From JAZRWQ01 sp045541395 (GTDB taxonomy: Bacteria; Bacillota; Clostridia; Oscillospirales; UMGS1783), in contig JAZQIZ010000023.1 in assembly GCA_045541395.1 (NCBI GenBank), positions 1-44,358 on the forward strand: DNA of 44,358 nt, read 5' to 3'. Positions 32,570 to 41,290 of this stretch are shown in pieces. Below the pieces are notes generated by a model. That model was not told where the DNA came from. It searched no databases and worked only from the letters and a program-made list of their open reading frames with translations. Numbering within the stretch: the first letter of the stretch is position 1; each line of letters starts with the position of its first letter. Made by a program: the position numbers and the translations under genes.

Positions 32570-33508
32570 TTACTGAATGTTTTCAATGGATTTACGGATA
32601 ACCTCGGCAGAATGTCTGAGGGCGACCTGCTCGGCGTCATTAAGAGGGAGCTTAACGGCTCTTACAATGCCGGTGCGGTTGATTATGCAGGGCAGGGAGA
32701 AGGCAACGCCTGCAAATTCCCCCTCCTGAATTACGTGAGAAACGGGGATAACTGCGTTTTCATCGTCAAACACAGCCTGAGCTATCTGGGCGGTAGACAT
32801 TGCAACACCGTAGAAGGTGGCGCCTTTGCCTGCAATAATGGTTGCGCCTGCCTTGCGGGCGGCATCGGAAAGAGTTTCTAAGTCCAGCTCAATGCCGGTC
32901 TCTTTAGAGAATACGTCAATAGGCTCGCCGGCAATAGTCATCTGGCTGTAAACGGGCACCTGGCTGTCACCGTGCTCACCTAAGGTGTAAACCTTAATAT
33001 CGCATACGTTAACGTTACATTCATTTGCAATATGATAGCGCATTCTTGCGGTATCAAGGGAAGTGCCGGTACCGATAACCTGATTTGCAGGAAGGCCGGT
33101 TTCCTTCTGCATAACGTAAGTAAGAGCATCAACAGGGTTGGAAACCACAAGAATAATAGGGTTCTTGGCGTATTCCATAATATTTTTTGCAACCTGCTTA
33201 ATAATACCTGCGTTTACCTGAGCAAGCTCAAGTCTGCTCTGGCCGGGCTTACGGCCAACGCCCGCAGTAACAATAATAAGGGAAGCATCAGCACAGTCAG
33301 CATAAGTGCCGGCGTGAACGTTGCAGGACTTATGATAGCTTGTGCCGTGAGCAATATCCAAAGCGGCCGCATTGGCGCGGGCCTCGTTTATATCAATAAG
33401 AACAATTTCATCGGCAATCATTTTAACCATAAGGGTAAAGCAAACCGCTTCGCCAACGTTACCTGCGCCGATAACAGCAATTTTCTTTTTAGGGGTTATA
33501 AGCTTCAT
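32570..33508 (-). CDS. L-lactate/malate dehydrogenase family enzyme
   Basis: This 312-residue enzyme has a Rossmann fold (GAGNVGEA at about 14-21), Asp39 in VLIDI typical of NAD preference, the catalytic Asp-Arg pair in LDTARMR, and the catalytic His in GEHGDS. The loop that sets substrate choice reads AGVGRKPGQSR: residue 86 is Arg, as in malate dehydrogenases, where lactate dehydrogenases have Gln (NQKPGE). Overall sequence is otherwise LDH-like (GTGTSLDTAR). It could act on oxaloacetate/malate rather than pyruvate. A promoter is at 33541-33569. Confidence 0.9.
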   Translation of the reverse strand: MKLITPKKKIAVIGAGNVGEAVCFTLMVKMIADEIVLIDINEARANAAALDIAHGTSYHKSCNVHAGTYADCADASLIIVTAGVGRKPGQSRLELAQVNAGIIKQVAKNIMEYAKNPIILVVSNPVDALTYVMQKETGLPANQVIGTGTSLDTARMRYHIANECNVNVCDIKVYTLGEHGDSQVPVYSQMTIAGEPIDVFSKETGIELDLETLSDAARKAGATIIAGKGATFYGVAMSTAQIAQAVFDDENAVIPVSHVIQEGEFAGVAFSLPCIINRTGIVRAVKLPLNDAEQVALRHSAEVIRKSIENIQ

Positions 33509-33540
33509 TTATTTTACTCCTTTTGTAGTGCTTACCGAAT

Positions 33541-33569
33541 ATTTTAGCATATTTTTTTCCTAATTACAA
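33541..33569 (-). promoter_or_regulatory. Promoter of the LDH/MDH gene
   Basis: On the minus strand: TTGTAA (33569-33564), 17-base spacer, TAAAAT (33546-33541). The 33570-33760 stretch between the two divergent genes is AT-rich and shows nothing else. Confidence 0.7.
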
Positions 33570-33754
33570 CACCTTTGTTTCAAAAAAGCCAAAAGGCCGC
33601 AAAATACATAAACATCGGCATTTACACCCTTAATCTCAGATAAATATAATGAATATTATTTCAAAAATCGATTATTTTGCGGTTTTTGCACAATTAAAAC
33701 CAAGCTGTTTGAGGGTAAGATCGATCTGAAAAAAGTAAATTTTTTTCTTTTGGT

Positions 33755-33782
33755 CTTGCGAAGGCGGGGGAAAGGGTATAAT
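33755..33782 (+). promoter_or_regulatory. Probable promoter of the alpha/beta hydrolase gene
   Basis: TATAAT at 33777-33782; the -35 is weak (CTTGCG at 33755-33760). GGGGGAT before the start codon is the ribosome binding site. Confidence 0.5.
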
Positions 33783-33815
33783 ATATTGGTATAAGTAAAA
33801 AAAGGGGGATAAAAA

Positions 33816-34790
33816 ATGAATAAGAAGGTAAAAACCGCCCTTTACATTTCAGGCGCTGCAATTTTAGGCGCGGCGGCTGTGGCAGGGGTGTCCTACGGCC
33901 TTACAAAGGCCCTTGTAAAGTTAGCCATAGACAGGGAACAGCCCCTTAACGTTTCCGATAAAAACAAAACAAAGCTTATGGGCGCCAAGCCCGACGAAGG
34001 CTTTATTAAGGATATTACCCAGGGGGCAAAGGCCTTAAGAGATACGCCCCATAAAGTCCTTGAGATCTATGCCCACGACGGCATAAGGCTCATTGGCCAT
34101 TACTTTGAAGCCCCAAACCCCAAAAGAACTCTTGTTTGTATGCACGGCTGGCGCTCCGACTGGGCCAATGACTTTGGCCGTATAGCCCCTTTCTTTTTGG
34201 AGCAGGGCTGCAATCTGCTTTTGGCTGAACAGCGGGCGCAGGGCAAAAGCGGCGGTAAATACTTAGGCTTCGGCCTTCTTGAGAGATATGACTGTCTTGA
34301 CTGGATAAACCATATTATAAAGCTGGACCCTAAGGCCTCTGTTTACCTTGCAGGTGTTTCTATGGGCGCTACCACCGTCCTTATGACTGCAGGGTTTGAA
34401 CTGCCAAAAAACGTTAAGGGCATTATTGCCGATTGCGGCTTTACCTCCCCTGAGGATATCTGGCGTTTTGTTATTAAAAACAATATCCGCTTATCCTATC
34501 ACGGCCTTCGCCGCGCCGCGGTAGACGATCTTTGCCAGAGCCGCCTTAATATGGCCCCCGACGGCTATTCCACCGAAACCGCCTTAAGGGAAGCCAAGGT
34601 GCCGGTGCTGTTTATTCACGGCGCAAACGACAGCTTTGTTCCTGTGGAAATGACCTATAGAAATTATCTTGCCTGCGCCTCCCCCAAAAAGCTTTTGATC
34701 ATTCCTGGGGCAGACCACGGAATGAGCTATTACACCGACAAAGCTCTGTATGAAAACGAAGTAAAAGAATTTTTTAATAAAGGAGAATAA
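33816..34790 (+). CDS. Membrane-anchored alpha/beta hydrolase
   Basis: This 324-residue protein starts with a hydrophobic segment (about 7-30), then an alpha/beta-hydrolase domain: MHGWRSDWAND (oxyanion region), the nucleophile elbow GVSMG with Ser182, and FIHGANDSFVP plus PGADHGM for the acid and His. Such enzymes hydrolyse esters, amides or peptides; the family resembles BAAT/YqkD-like esterases. The catalytic domain is probably on the outside or membrane-tethered. The next gene begins three bases after its stop. Confidence 0.85.
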   Translation: MNKKVKTALYISGAAILGAAAVAGVSYGLTKALVKLAIDREQPLNVSDKNKTKLMGAKPDEGFIKDITQGAKALRDTPHKVLEIYAHDGIRLIGHYFEAPNPKRTLVCMHGWRSDWANDFGRIAPFFLEQGCNLLLAEQRAQGKSGGKYLGFGLLERYDCLDWINHIIKLDPKASVYLAGVSMGATTVLMTAGFELPKNVKGIIADCGFTSPEDIWRFVIKNNIRLSYHGLRRAAVDDLCQSRLNMAPDGYSTETALREAKVPVLFIHGANDSFVPVEMTYRNYLACASPKKLLIIPGADHGMSYYTDKALYENEVKEFFNKGE

Positions 34791-34792
34791 TT

Positions 34793-35017
34793 ATGCCCTA
34801 TATTCAAATAAAGGCCTGGCCTAAGGATGAGCAGATAAAAAAAGAGGTTGCCGAAGAAATAACCAAATTGTTTGAAGAAAAATGGGGTTGCCCAAGGGCG
34901 GCTGTTACCCTCTCATTTGAAGAGGTATTGCCCGAAAACTGGCAGGCCGTAACCGATAACGAAATTGAGCCCAATAAGGAAAATATGTATATCCTTAACG
35001 GCCAAACCGTAAAATAA
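34793..35017 (+). CDS. 4-oxalocrotonate tautomerase-family protein
   Basis: This 74-residue protein begins MPYIQIKAWP; after Met removal Pro1 would be the catalytic base, the hallmark of the family. The pattern DEQIKKEVAEEITKLFEEKWG and ILNGQTVK at the end fit. AAAGGAG precedes it. It is probably co-transcribed with the hydrolase. The substrate is unknown. Confidence 0.85.
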   Translation: MPYIQIKAWPKDEQIKKEVAEEITKLFEEKWGCPRAAVTLSFEEVLPENWQAVTDNEIEPNKENMYILNGQTVK

Positions 35018-35035
35018 ATTAATTTAAACAGCCTT

Positions 35036-35068
35036 AAAGAGCCCTGCATTTTTGCAGGGCTCTTTTTT
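35036..35068 (+). terminator. Rho-independent terminator
   Basis: AAAGAGCCCTGCA/TGCAGGGCTCTTTTTT closes the hydrolase-tautomerase unit. Confidence 0.92.
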
Positions 35069-35088
35069 GGAAAAACCCTAAAAATATA

Positions 35089-35117
35089 TTGACAGAATAT
35101 AGCCTGTTTTGTAAAAT
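35089..35117 (+). promoter_or_regulatory. Promoter of the secreted wall-protein gene
   Basis: TTGACA (35089-35094), 17-base spacer, TAAAAT (35112-35117). Confidence 0.85.
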
Positions 35118-35168
35118 ATAGTTAGGGATAATATTCCCGAAATTAATGAAATTCAAGGAGTGGTTTTT

Positions 35169-36023
35169 GTGAAAAAGTGTATAGTATTTGCTGTTGTGTT
35201 AATGCTTGTTGCAGGTCTTTTTACGGGAATGGTCTCTGCCTCAAAAAAAGAGGTTTACTATTATGATTGCAGTTCAATTTCCGATGCGCCTTACGGCTCC
35301 TGGGGGTGGGGCGATATAAAGACCGAAGATGGCGGCATTACCGTTGGTTCGGGAAAAGAGAATGTTTTCGGGCTCGGAAGCTACGGTACTTTTTATGTAT
35401 GGACAGGTAAGCAGATAGACACTAAGGCAGGAAAGATTGTCCGTAACTATAACGTGTCTACCGGATTCTACCGTGTTACCTTTAATGCAAAAGGTGAGAA
35501 GGGTAAGAAGGTATTCTTTGATTTTTATGATGGCAGAATCGGTATGAACGGAAGTTATACCTTTAAGACCGATGATTGGGAGCAGGTTGAAGGTCCGGTA
35601 ATGTATTGCGGTTTATATGCTGGGGATATTCCCAAAAGAGACCCTAATCGTGTTAATGGACTGGCCTTTCGCATATATATATCCGGCGCAAAGGATCCAC
35701 TTTCCGCGTTGAAGGTCACATTCGACGATATTACCATTTACGAATGTCAGGGTGAGGATATTCCGGAAAACCGCCTGGAAATAATGGATAAGTTTATTAT
35801 GCCTGACTTTGATGCTATGTTTGAGAATGTAGTTTCGGGGGAAACAGAAAGTCCCGAAACAGAGACCGAGGTTCAAACCCCTTCGAACCCCGAAACAGAG
35901 ACCGAGGTTCAAACCCCTTCGAACCCCGAAACGACAGATAATACGGCCGTTATAGCCTTAGGGGCGCTTTCGGCCTTAAGCCTTGTGGGCTTGGTTGCAA
36001 CTAAAAAACGCAGTTCCTTTTGA
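35169..36023 (+). CDS. Secreted protein with wall-anchor-like C terminus
   Basis: This encodes 284 residues from GTG 35169, with AAGGAG at 35155-35160 in place; GTG 35160 overlaps that site. It has a signal peptide (ends near VSASKKE) and a beta-rich domain (about 30-200) like a carbohydrate-binding jelly roll (VTFNAKGEKGKKVFFDFYDG, KVTFDDITIYE). A 36-base tandem repeat encodes PETETEVQTPSN. The end, SNPETTDNTAVIALGALSALS and then KKRSSF, is a sorting-signal layout (motif, hydrophobic span, basic tail), but with NPETTD in place of LPXTG or NPxTG. Whether a sortase uses it is not known. Function unknown. Confidence 0.75.
   Translation: MKKCIVFAVVLMLVAGLFTGMVSASKKEVYYYDCSSISDAPYGSWGWGDIKTEDGGITVGSGKENVFGLGSYGTFYVWTGKQIDTKAGKIVRNYNVSTGFYRVTFNAKGEKGKKVFFDFYDGRIGMNGSYTFKTDDWEQVEGPVMYCGLYAGDIPKRDPNRVNGLAFRIYISGAKDPLSALKVTFDDITIYECQGEDIPENRLEIMDKFIMPDFDAMFENVVSGETESPETETEVQTPSNPETETEVQTPSNPETTDNTAVIALGALSALSLVGLVATKKRSSF
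35855..35932 (+). repeat. 36-bp tandem repeat in coding sequence
   Basis: The unit begins CGAAACAGAGACCGAGG and repeats exactly at 35855 and 35891 with a partial third at 35927. It encodes the 12-residue unit ETETEVQTPSNP and could change copy number by slippage. Confidence 0.85.
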
Positions 36024-36024
36024 A

Positions 36025-36060
36025 TAAAAAATTCCGCAGTTTTTAACTGCGGAATTTTTT
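36025..36060. terminator. Bidirectional terminator
   Basis: AAAAATTCCGCAG/CTGCGGAATTTTT separates the convergent wall-protein and nudC genes. Confidence 0.9.
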
Positions 36061-36916
36061 ATTTAGGTTCTTTGCCTTGGCCGAATATATACATCATTTC
36101 TCTTGTTAAGGATACGCCGTCGTTAATTTCAGGCAGGTTATCCCTTGTAAACCACTCGGCGCAGGAAAGCTCGTTGCAGTCTAAGGTAACCGTCTCATCA
36201 TCACCGTCAAGATCGCAAAAATAGCCTAATGAAAGGTTACCTGCAACTCCCCATGGCTGGCTCTTGTAATAGCGGATATTCTTTACCTTTAAGCCAACCT
36301 CCTCCATTACCTCTCTGGCTACGGCCTCTTCGGCGGTCTCGCCGATTTCAATAAAGCCTGCAATAAGGCCGTAATGGGAGTAGGCGCGGTTTACGTAGCG
36401 GCTCATAACTATCTTGTCGTTATGGGTAAGGCCTATTATAACTGCGGGAGAGATTTTAGGAAACATCATATTGTTGCATTGAGGGCAGCGCATCATACGT
36501 TCCTTTTGGTCGTGCTCTGCCTTAGTGCCGCAGTTGCCGCAAAAACGGTTCTGGCGATACCAGGTATATAAATGCCAGCCGGTCATAACCGCGAAGGTAA
36601 TATGCTTGGAGGTAAGCTCTCTCAGAGTTGGCGCTCCTTCAAAGCCGTATGGGTAAAAAAGGGCGGCCTTCCCAAGGAAAATAAAATAGTTTTCGCCTTT
36701 AAGGGAAAAGGCAAACTTAAAAGGCTCTTCAAGCCAACCTTCCCAAAGAGCGCAGTTTTCCTTTACTTCCTTATAGGTAGGAAGTACAAGGCTGTTATCT
36801 TCCTTTCTATAAATAAGTATATCCTTGCCGCAAAAGCATAAAACAAGGTCGTTTTCCGAAGGGGCAATATTTTTATACTGATTGTCAAAGGCTTTGTTTT
36901 CAATATCCTGTATCAT
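36059..36916 (-). CDS. nudC: NAD+ diphosphatase (Nudix)
   Basis: This 285-residue protein has the NudC plan: a zinc ribbon (CGNCGTKAEHDQKERMMRCPQC, about 123-144), the Nudix box GFIEIGETAEEAVAREVMEEVG, and the downstream SQPWGVAGNL motif close to the SQPWPFPxS hallmark of NudC. It cleaves NAD(H) to NMN(H) and AMP and can remove NAD caps from RNA. Its start overlaps the stop of the MBL gene by one base (TAATG), so they are one operon. Confidence 0.88.
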   Translation of the reverse strand: MIQDIENKAFDNQYKNIAPSENDLVLCFCGKDILIYRKEDNSLVLPTYKEVKENCALWEGWLEEPFKFAFSLKGENYFIFLGKAALFYPYGFEGAPTLRELTSKHITFAVMTGWHLYTWYRQNRFCGNCGTKAEHDQKERMMRCPQCNNMMFPKISPAVIIGLTHNDKIVMSRYVNRAYSHYGLIAGFIEIGETAEEAVAREVMEEVGLKVKNIRYYKSQPWGVAGNLSLGYFCDLDGDDETVTLDCNELSCAEWFTRDNLPEINDGVSLTREMMYIFGQGKEPK

Positions 36917-37785
36917 TAGTTCACCAGTTCCTTTTCAATTAAATTTACCATAATGGAGGTATTAAGCATTAAGGCGTCTATAGGAGGCATATTATCCTTG
37001 CGGTAGCCGTAAAACCGCTCAATAAAATAATCCATAGCCTCTTGTTTGGTTTTGCCTTCTTTAAGCATTTTAGCAATACTTAAAGCGCAGTCCTCGTTTA
37101 CCTTATAGGTATTTGCAAGGTAATAGGCGGTTTGTTCCTTATTTAAAAGGCCGTAATGGGGAATAAGTATGTTTTCAATATCAAGAGACATAACCTTCTT
37201 AATGGAATCAAGGGCCATCTGCACCCCTACAAGGTAAAGAGGGGTTATGTGGGTAGTACCGTCAAAATTGCCTAAAGACTCACAGCCTAAAAGCAGCTTC
37301 TTTTCCCTTAAATAAAAGCCAATTGAGCATTTTGTGTGGCCGGGCAGGTTTATAACCTCAAACTCCATATTGCCAACCTTAATTTTATCGCCCTCTTTAA
37401 CGGCTATATCCACCTTAAGTTCGTCTATAAGATCTTCATATTCCGTAATACCGCATTTTAAGGCATGTTTTTTATCAAGGTCCCTCATGACCGCCTTGGC
37501 AGTAGGCTTATTAAAAATTTTAACCGCATATTCGCCTGCGTAAACCTTGGCATCGGGCCAAAGCCTTAGGACATAGGGAGTGCCTGCCGCGTGATCATAA
37601 TGGGAGTGGGTAATAAAAATACAGTCAAGGGTTCTGCCTTTAAGCTCACTTTGAATTCTCTTTGCAACCTTGTGGCCGGTAAAGGCAAAGCCCGAATCAT
37701 ATAAAATGGCGCTTTGTCCGTCATCTATTAAAAAAGCGCTGTCACCGCTGTCTTCTCTTACGTCAATTATTCTTACGTCTGCCAT
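36916..37785 (-). CDS. MBL-fold metallo-hydrolase
   Basis: This 289-residue protein has the metallo-beta-lactamase motif THSHYDHAAG (about 59-68), and later GHTKCSIGF and IPHYGLLN with further metal ligands. A C-terminal helical domain of about 70 residues follows. Family members hydrolyse thioesters, phosphodiesters or lactones; the substrate is not predictable. A promoter lies at 37805-37833 on the minus strand. Confidence 0.88.
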   Translation of the reverse strand: MADVRIIDVREDSGDSAFLIDDGQSAILYDSGFAFTGHKVAKRIQSELKGRTLDCIFITHSHYDHAAGTPYVLRLWPDAKVYAGEYAVKIFNKPTAKAVMRDLDKKHALKCGITEYEDLIDELKVDIAVKEGDKIKVGNMEFEVINLPGHTKCSIGFYLREKKLLLGCESLGNFDGTTHITPLYLVGVQMALDSIKKVMSLDIENILIPHYGLLNKEQTAYYLANTYKVNEDCALSIAKMLKEGKTKQEAMDYFIERFYGYRKDNMPPIDALMLNTSIMVNLIEKELVN

Positions 37786-37804
37786 AAACTCACCTCAGTT
37801 TAAA

Positions 37805-37853
37805 ATTATACTCTATTTACTACTTGTCTGCAATATTGTATTTATGATAAAAT
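37805..37853. promoter_or_regulatory. Overlapping divergent promoters
   Basis: Minus strand: TTGCAG (37833-37828), 17-base spacer, TATAAT (37810-37805), for the MBL-nudC operon. Plus strand: TTGTCT (37824-37829), 18-base spacer, TAAAAT (37848-37853), for the DUF5714 operon. The two -35 regions overlap, so the promoters may compete. Confidence 0.7.
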
Positions 37854-37873
37854 ACAAAAAAGAGGTGATAACC

Positions 37874-38572
37874 ATGAAGGAAGAGTGCCTTATTTGCGGC
37901 GCCCCCCTTGTTTATTTTGAAAATGAGACCTTAATGGAATGCTCGGTCTGCAATAAAAAGGAGCATTCAAACTGCCGCTGCGAAAACGGCCATTACGTTT
38001 GTAACGAATGCCATATATCGGGTGTGGATAAAATAACGGGAATTTGCCTTTCCTCTGAAAGTAAGGACCCTGTTAAAATACTGAATCAGCTTATGTCGCT
38101 TCCTTTTTGCCATATGCACGGCCCCGAGCACCATATAATGGTTGCCTGCGCTTTGCTTACCGCCTATAAAAACGCAGGCGGCAGCCTTAATTTAAAGGAA
38201 GCCTTGTCTGCGGCTATGTCCAGAGGCAAAAATGTGCCCGGCGGCATTTGCGGTTTTTGGGGCTCCTGCGGCGCAGGAATAAGCTGCGGTATATTCGTTT
38301 CGGTGGCCTTAGGTGCAACCCCCTTGAAAAACAAAGAATGGGGCCTTGCCAACCAAATGACCTCCAAAGCTCTTGCAGCCATAGGAGAATTGGGCGGTCC
38401 CCGTTGTTGTAAACGTGATTCCTACACCGCTATTAAACAGGCGGTCTTGTTTGCAAAAGAAAAGCTTCAGGTAAATATGCAATGGGAAAAACCCCTGTGC
38501 AGTTTCAGAAAAAATAATAATCAGTGTATTGAAGGCAGATGCCCTTATTTTAATAAGGGGGAGACCCAATGA
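37874..38572 (+). CDS. DUF5714 protein with zinc-ribbon N terminus
   Basis: This encodes 232 residues from ATG 37874 with AGAGGTG upstream; longer frames would run into the divergent promoter. Residues 4-50 contain CxxC pairs (CLICGAP, CSVCNKKEHSNCRCENGHYVCNEC), a probable double zinc ribbon. The rest contains CHMHGPEHHIMVA, GGICGFWGSCGAG and GGPRCCKRD, conserved Cys/His clusters suggestive of a metal or cofactor site. I believe it is a DUF5714 protein, whose function is unknown. It leads a tightly overlapping operon. Confidence 0.6.
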   Translation: MKEECLICGAPLVYFENETLMECSVCNKKEHSNCRCENGHYVCNECHISGVDKITGICLSSESKDPVKILNQLMSLPFCHMHGPEHHIMVACALLTAYKNAGGSLNLKEALSAAMSRGKNVPGGICGFWGSCGAGISCGIFVSVALGATPLKNKEWGLANQMTSKALAAIGELGGPRCCKRDSYTAIKQAVLFAKEKLQVNMQWEKPLCSFRKNNNQCIEGRCPYFNKGETQ

Positions 38573-39270
38573 GTATCTATAAAAAAAGCCCTCTTTGGTT
38601 TTCAATTATTTTAATTGTTGCCTATGTTTTAGGCTCAAGCATTGCTGAAAGCTTTTCAAAGCTTTGCGCCCTTTTGTTTCAGGCTGTGCTTACCGCCCTT
38701 GTGTCAGGGTTCCTTATAAAAAATAAATTATTGGAAGAGTACGGCCTTTGCCGGCCAAAGGTAAAGGCAAAAAAATTGCTTTTCTATTTGCCTATGGCTC
38801 TTTTCTGCTCGGTAAATTTATGGTACGGCTTTAACAATAAGCTTAATTTAAAGGATAGCCTTGTTTTTGTATTCAGTATGGTACTTGTGGGCTTTTTAGA
38901 GGAAATAATTTTCCGCGGCTTTCTTTTCAAGGCAATGGCAAAAGATAGCCTGAAGGCCGCCGTTACAGTAAGTTCGCTTACCTTCGGCATAGGCCATTTT
39001 GTTAATTTGTTTAACGGTTCGGGAGCCGATCTTTTATCAAACTCCCTTCAGGTGCTGTATGCCATAACCTTCGGTTTTTTATGCGTTATTATTTTTATAA
39101 AAACGAAAAGCCTTTGGCCCTGTATTATTACCCATAGCCTTTTAAATTCCCTAAGCCTTTTTTCTCCTGAAAAACCCTCGGTGTTCTCGGCGCTGTTTTT
39201 GTTTGCAGGCGCCCTTGTTTACGCAATTATTATAATAAAGCTTTGTTCTGAAAGAGAGAGTGAATTATGA
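38569..39270 (+). CDS. CPBP-family intramembrane metalloprotease
   Basis: This 233-residue protein has about eight membrane helices and the CPBP (CAAX/abortive-infection type) motifs: EEIIFRGFLF with the Glu-Glu pair and FxxxH-type GIGHFVNLF and ITHSLLNS at the end. Such proteases cut membrane or prenylated proteins, or bacteriocin-like peptides. Both ends overlap neighbours by four bases (ATGA). Confidence 0.88.
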   Translation: MSIYKKSPLWFSIILIVAYVLGSSIAESFSKLCALLFQAVLTALVSGFLIKNKLLEEYGLCRPKVKAKKLLFYLPMALFCSVNLWYGFNNKLNLKDSLVFVFSMVLVGFLEEIIFRGFLFKAMAKDSLKAAVTVSSLTFGIGHFVNLFNGSGADLLSNSLQVLYAITFGFLCVIIFIKTKSLWPCIITHSLLNSLSLFSPEKPSVFSALFLFAGALVYAIIIIKLCSERESEL

Positions 39271-41288
39271 AATACTTAAATCAAACCACCGAAAAAGATA
39301 TGCGTATGCTCAATAAGTTTAAGGAGCAATATATTTTAGAACCCCGTAACCTGCCCGTTTCTTTTGTTTACGGCAGCCTGCAGTACTACGGCCTTACGGA
39401 AAACGCCCTTGTAAGCCGTAAATGTATTGACAGTAATATTGAACTCATAACTATAAGCGATATGCTCCCTTACGGGGTAATAGCCAATGCGGAGGTGCTT
39501 ATATATAAGGATTACCCGGTTGCGGAATGGACCGTAACCTTCACAAACTATTCCCCTTCCACCTCCCCGCTTATTTCCGATCTAAAGGCGGCCGAGCTTT
39601 TATTTGAAGGCGAAAATCTGCAAATAGAAACCAACAACGGCGATTTCTATTCCGAAAAGGGCTATACCCCCTCTCTTCATACCCTGGAAAACGGCGAAGC
39701 CATTTCCTTTGCCCCCAACGGCGGCCGTCCCTGTAACGGCGCCTATCCCTATCATAGGATATTGGGCAAGGATTTCGGCACTCTTATTTCCATTGGCTGG
39801 CCGGGCCAGTGGTCCTGCGAATATCTTGGCACCCCCGACGGTGTTATTCTTTCTGCAGGGCAGGAGGTTGTAAACACCGTCCTTGAAAGCGGGGAAACCT
39901 TCCGTACTCCCCGTATGACCCTTATGTTTTACGAAGGTGACCGCCAAAGAGGTATAAACCTTTGGCGCAGATGGTTTAATGCCCATATTGTACCTAAAAG
40001 AAAAGGGCAGAAACTGCCTGTTTCGGTTTCCTGCTCGGATTTCGGCGGCGGTATTGAATTTACTTTGGCAGACGAAAAAAATCAGCTTGAGGGCATTGCC
40101 TATTGTAAGGAAAAAAATATCGGCGCCAATATGTGGTGGATAGATGCAGGCTGGTACCCCTGTAAAAATGCCGAAGGTAAGCCCGATTGGACCTTAACCG
40201 GCTCCTGGTATCCGGACCCTGAGCGTTTTCCCAACGGCTTAAAGCCTGTAAGCGAGGCTTGTCATGATGCAGGGCTTAATATGCTTTTGTGGTTTGAGCC
40301 CGAAAGAGTGCGTCCCGGCTCCAAAATTGCCAACGAACACCCCAACTGGATATTATCCAAAAAGCAGTACGGCGAAAACGAGCCTAAGGATATGATGCTC
40401 AATTTAGGTAATGAAGATTGCCGTGTCTGGATTTCGGAATATATGGCAAAATTCTTAAAGGAAAACGGTATAGACTGGTACCGTCAGGATTTTAACTTTG
40501 AGCCAAAGCAGTTCTGGAGAGATAATGAGGAAGAAAACCGCAAGGGTATGACCGAAAATAAATACGTTCAGGGATACCTTGCTTATTGGGACTATATTCT
40601 GCAAAACGTTCCCGATATTATGATAGATTCCTGTGCCTCAGGCGGCAGAAGAAACGATATGGAGACTCTGCGCCGCAGTATCCCTCTGCATCCTACCGAC
40701 TACGGCTACGGCTATCACCATATAAATCAGGGCTTCCGCCATTCACTTTATTCCTGGATAACCTACGTTCGCGCTTGGTCTGATGCCTGGGATATAGATA
40801 ACGAATATTATTCCCATGAGGATTATTACGCTCCCGATATTCCCCGTATAGATAATTTTAAAATGACAAGCGGCGCAGGTGTTTATTCCGGCTTTGTAAA
40901 CGTGCCTACTATGAAGGCCTGCCCCGATATGATCCCCTACGTTAAAAAAATGACCGCCATTGCCAGGGAATTCGGCGCCATTGCCTATGAAGGCGATTTT
41001 TACCCCCTTACTGAGGACCATAGGGATTTCACCAAATGGACCGTATTCCAGTTCGATATCCCCGAAAAGCAGTGCGGTGTTATTCAGGCCTTAAGAAACA
41101 ACAAGGCCCCTGAAGATAAAAAGCTTCTGTTCCCTAAAGGCTTTGAAAACGAAGGCACTTATATTTTCAATAACCCCGAAACAGGTGAGACCTTTGAAGT
41201 TAGATCTTCCGAAATCAAAAACGGTATCACCTTAACCATTCCTCAGGTACGTACAGGCGGCTTCTGGTTCTATAAATTGAAGGTGTAA
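39267..41288 (+). CDS. Alpha-galactosidase (GH36)
   Basis: This 673-residue enzyme shows the GH36 catalytic barrel: WWIDAGWYPCKNAEG and WFEPERVRPGS, the likely nucleophile Asp in DWYRQDFNFEP and the likely acid Asp in SCASGGRRND. The N-terminal part is the GH36 beta-sandwich and the C-terminal part a small beta domain. It releases terminal alpha-galactose from raffinose-type sugars or glycans. No signal peptide: an intracellular enzyme. Confidence 0.9.
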   Translation: MKYLNQTTEKDMRMLNKFKEQYILEPRNLPVSFVYGSLQYYGLTENALVSRKCIDSNIELITISDMLPYGVIANAEVLIYKDYPVAEWTVTFTNYSPSTSPLISDLKAAELLFEGENLQIETNNGDFYSEKGYTPSLHTLENGEAISFAPNGGRPCNGAYPYHRILGKDFGTLISIGWPGQWSCEYLGTPDGVILSAGQEVVNTVLESGETFRTPRMTLMFYEGDRQRGINLWRRWFNAHIVPKRKGQKLPVSVSCSDFGGGIEFTLADEKNQLEGIAYCKEKNIGANMWWIDAGWYPCKNAEGKPDWTLTGSWYPDPERFPNGLKPVSEACHDAGLNMLLWFEPERVRPGSKIANEHPNWILSKKQYGENEPKDMMLNLGNEDCRVWISEYMAKFLKENGIDWYRQDFNFEPKQFWRDNEEENRKGMTENKYVQGYLAYWDYILQNVPDIMIDSCASGGRRNDMETLRRSIPLHPTDYGYGYHHINQGFRHSLYSWITYVRAWSDAWDIDNEYYSHEDYYAPDIPRIDNFKMTSGAGVYSGFVNVPTMKACPDMIPYVKKMTAIAREFGAIAYEGDFYPLTEDHRDFTKWTVFQFDIPEKQCGVIQALRNNKAPEDKKLLFPKGFENEGTYIFNNPETGETFEVRSSEIKNGITLTIPQVRTGGFWFYKLKV

Positions 41289-41290
41289 TT

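Noticed and set aside
35169..36023. Treating the wall protein as a classical LPXTG protein
   Set aside because: No LPXTG motif; only the hydrophobic span and basic tail match.
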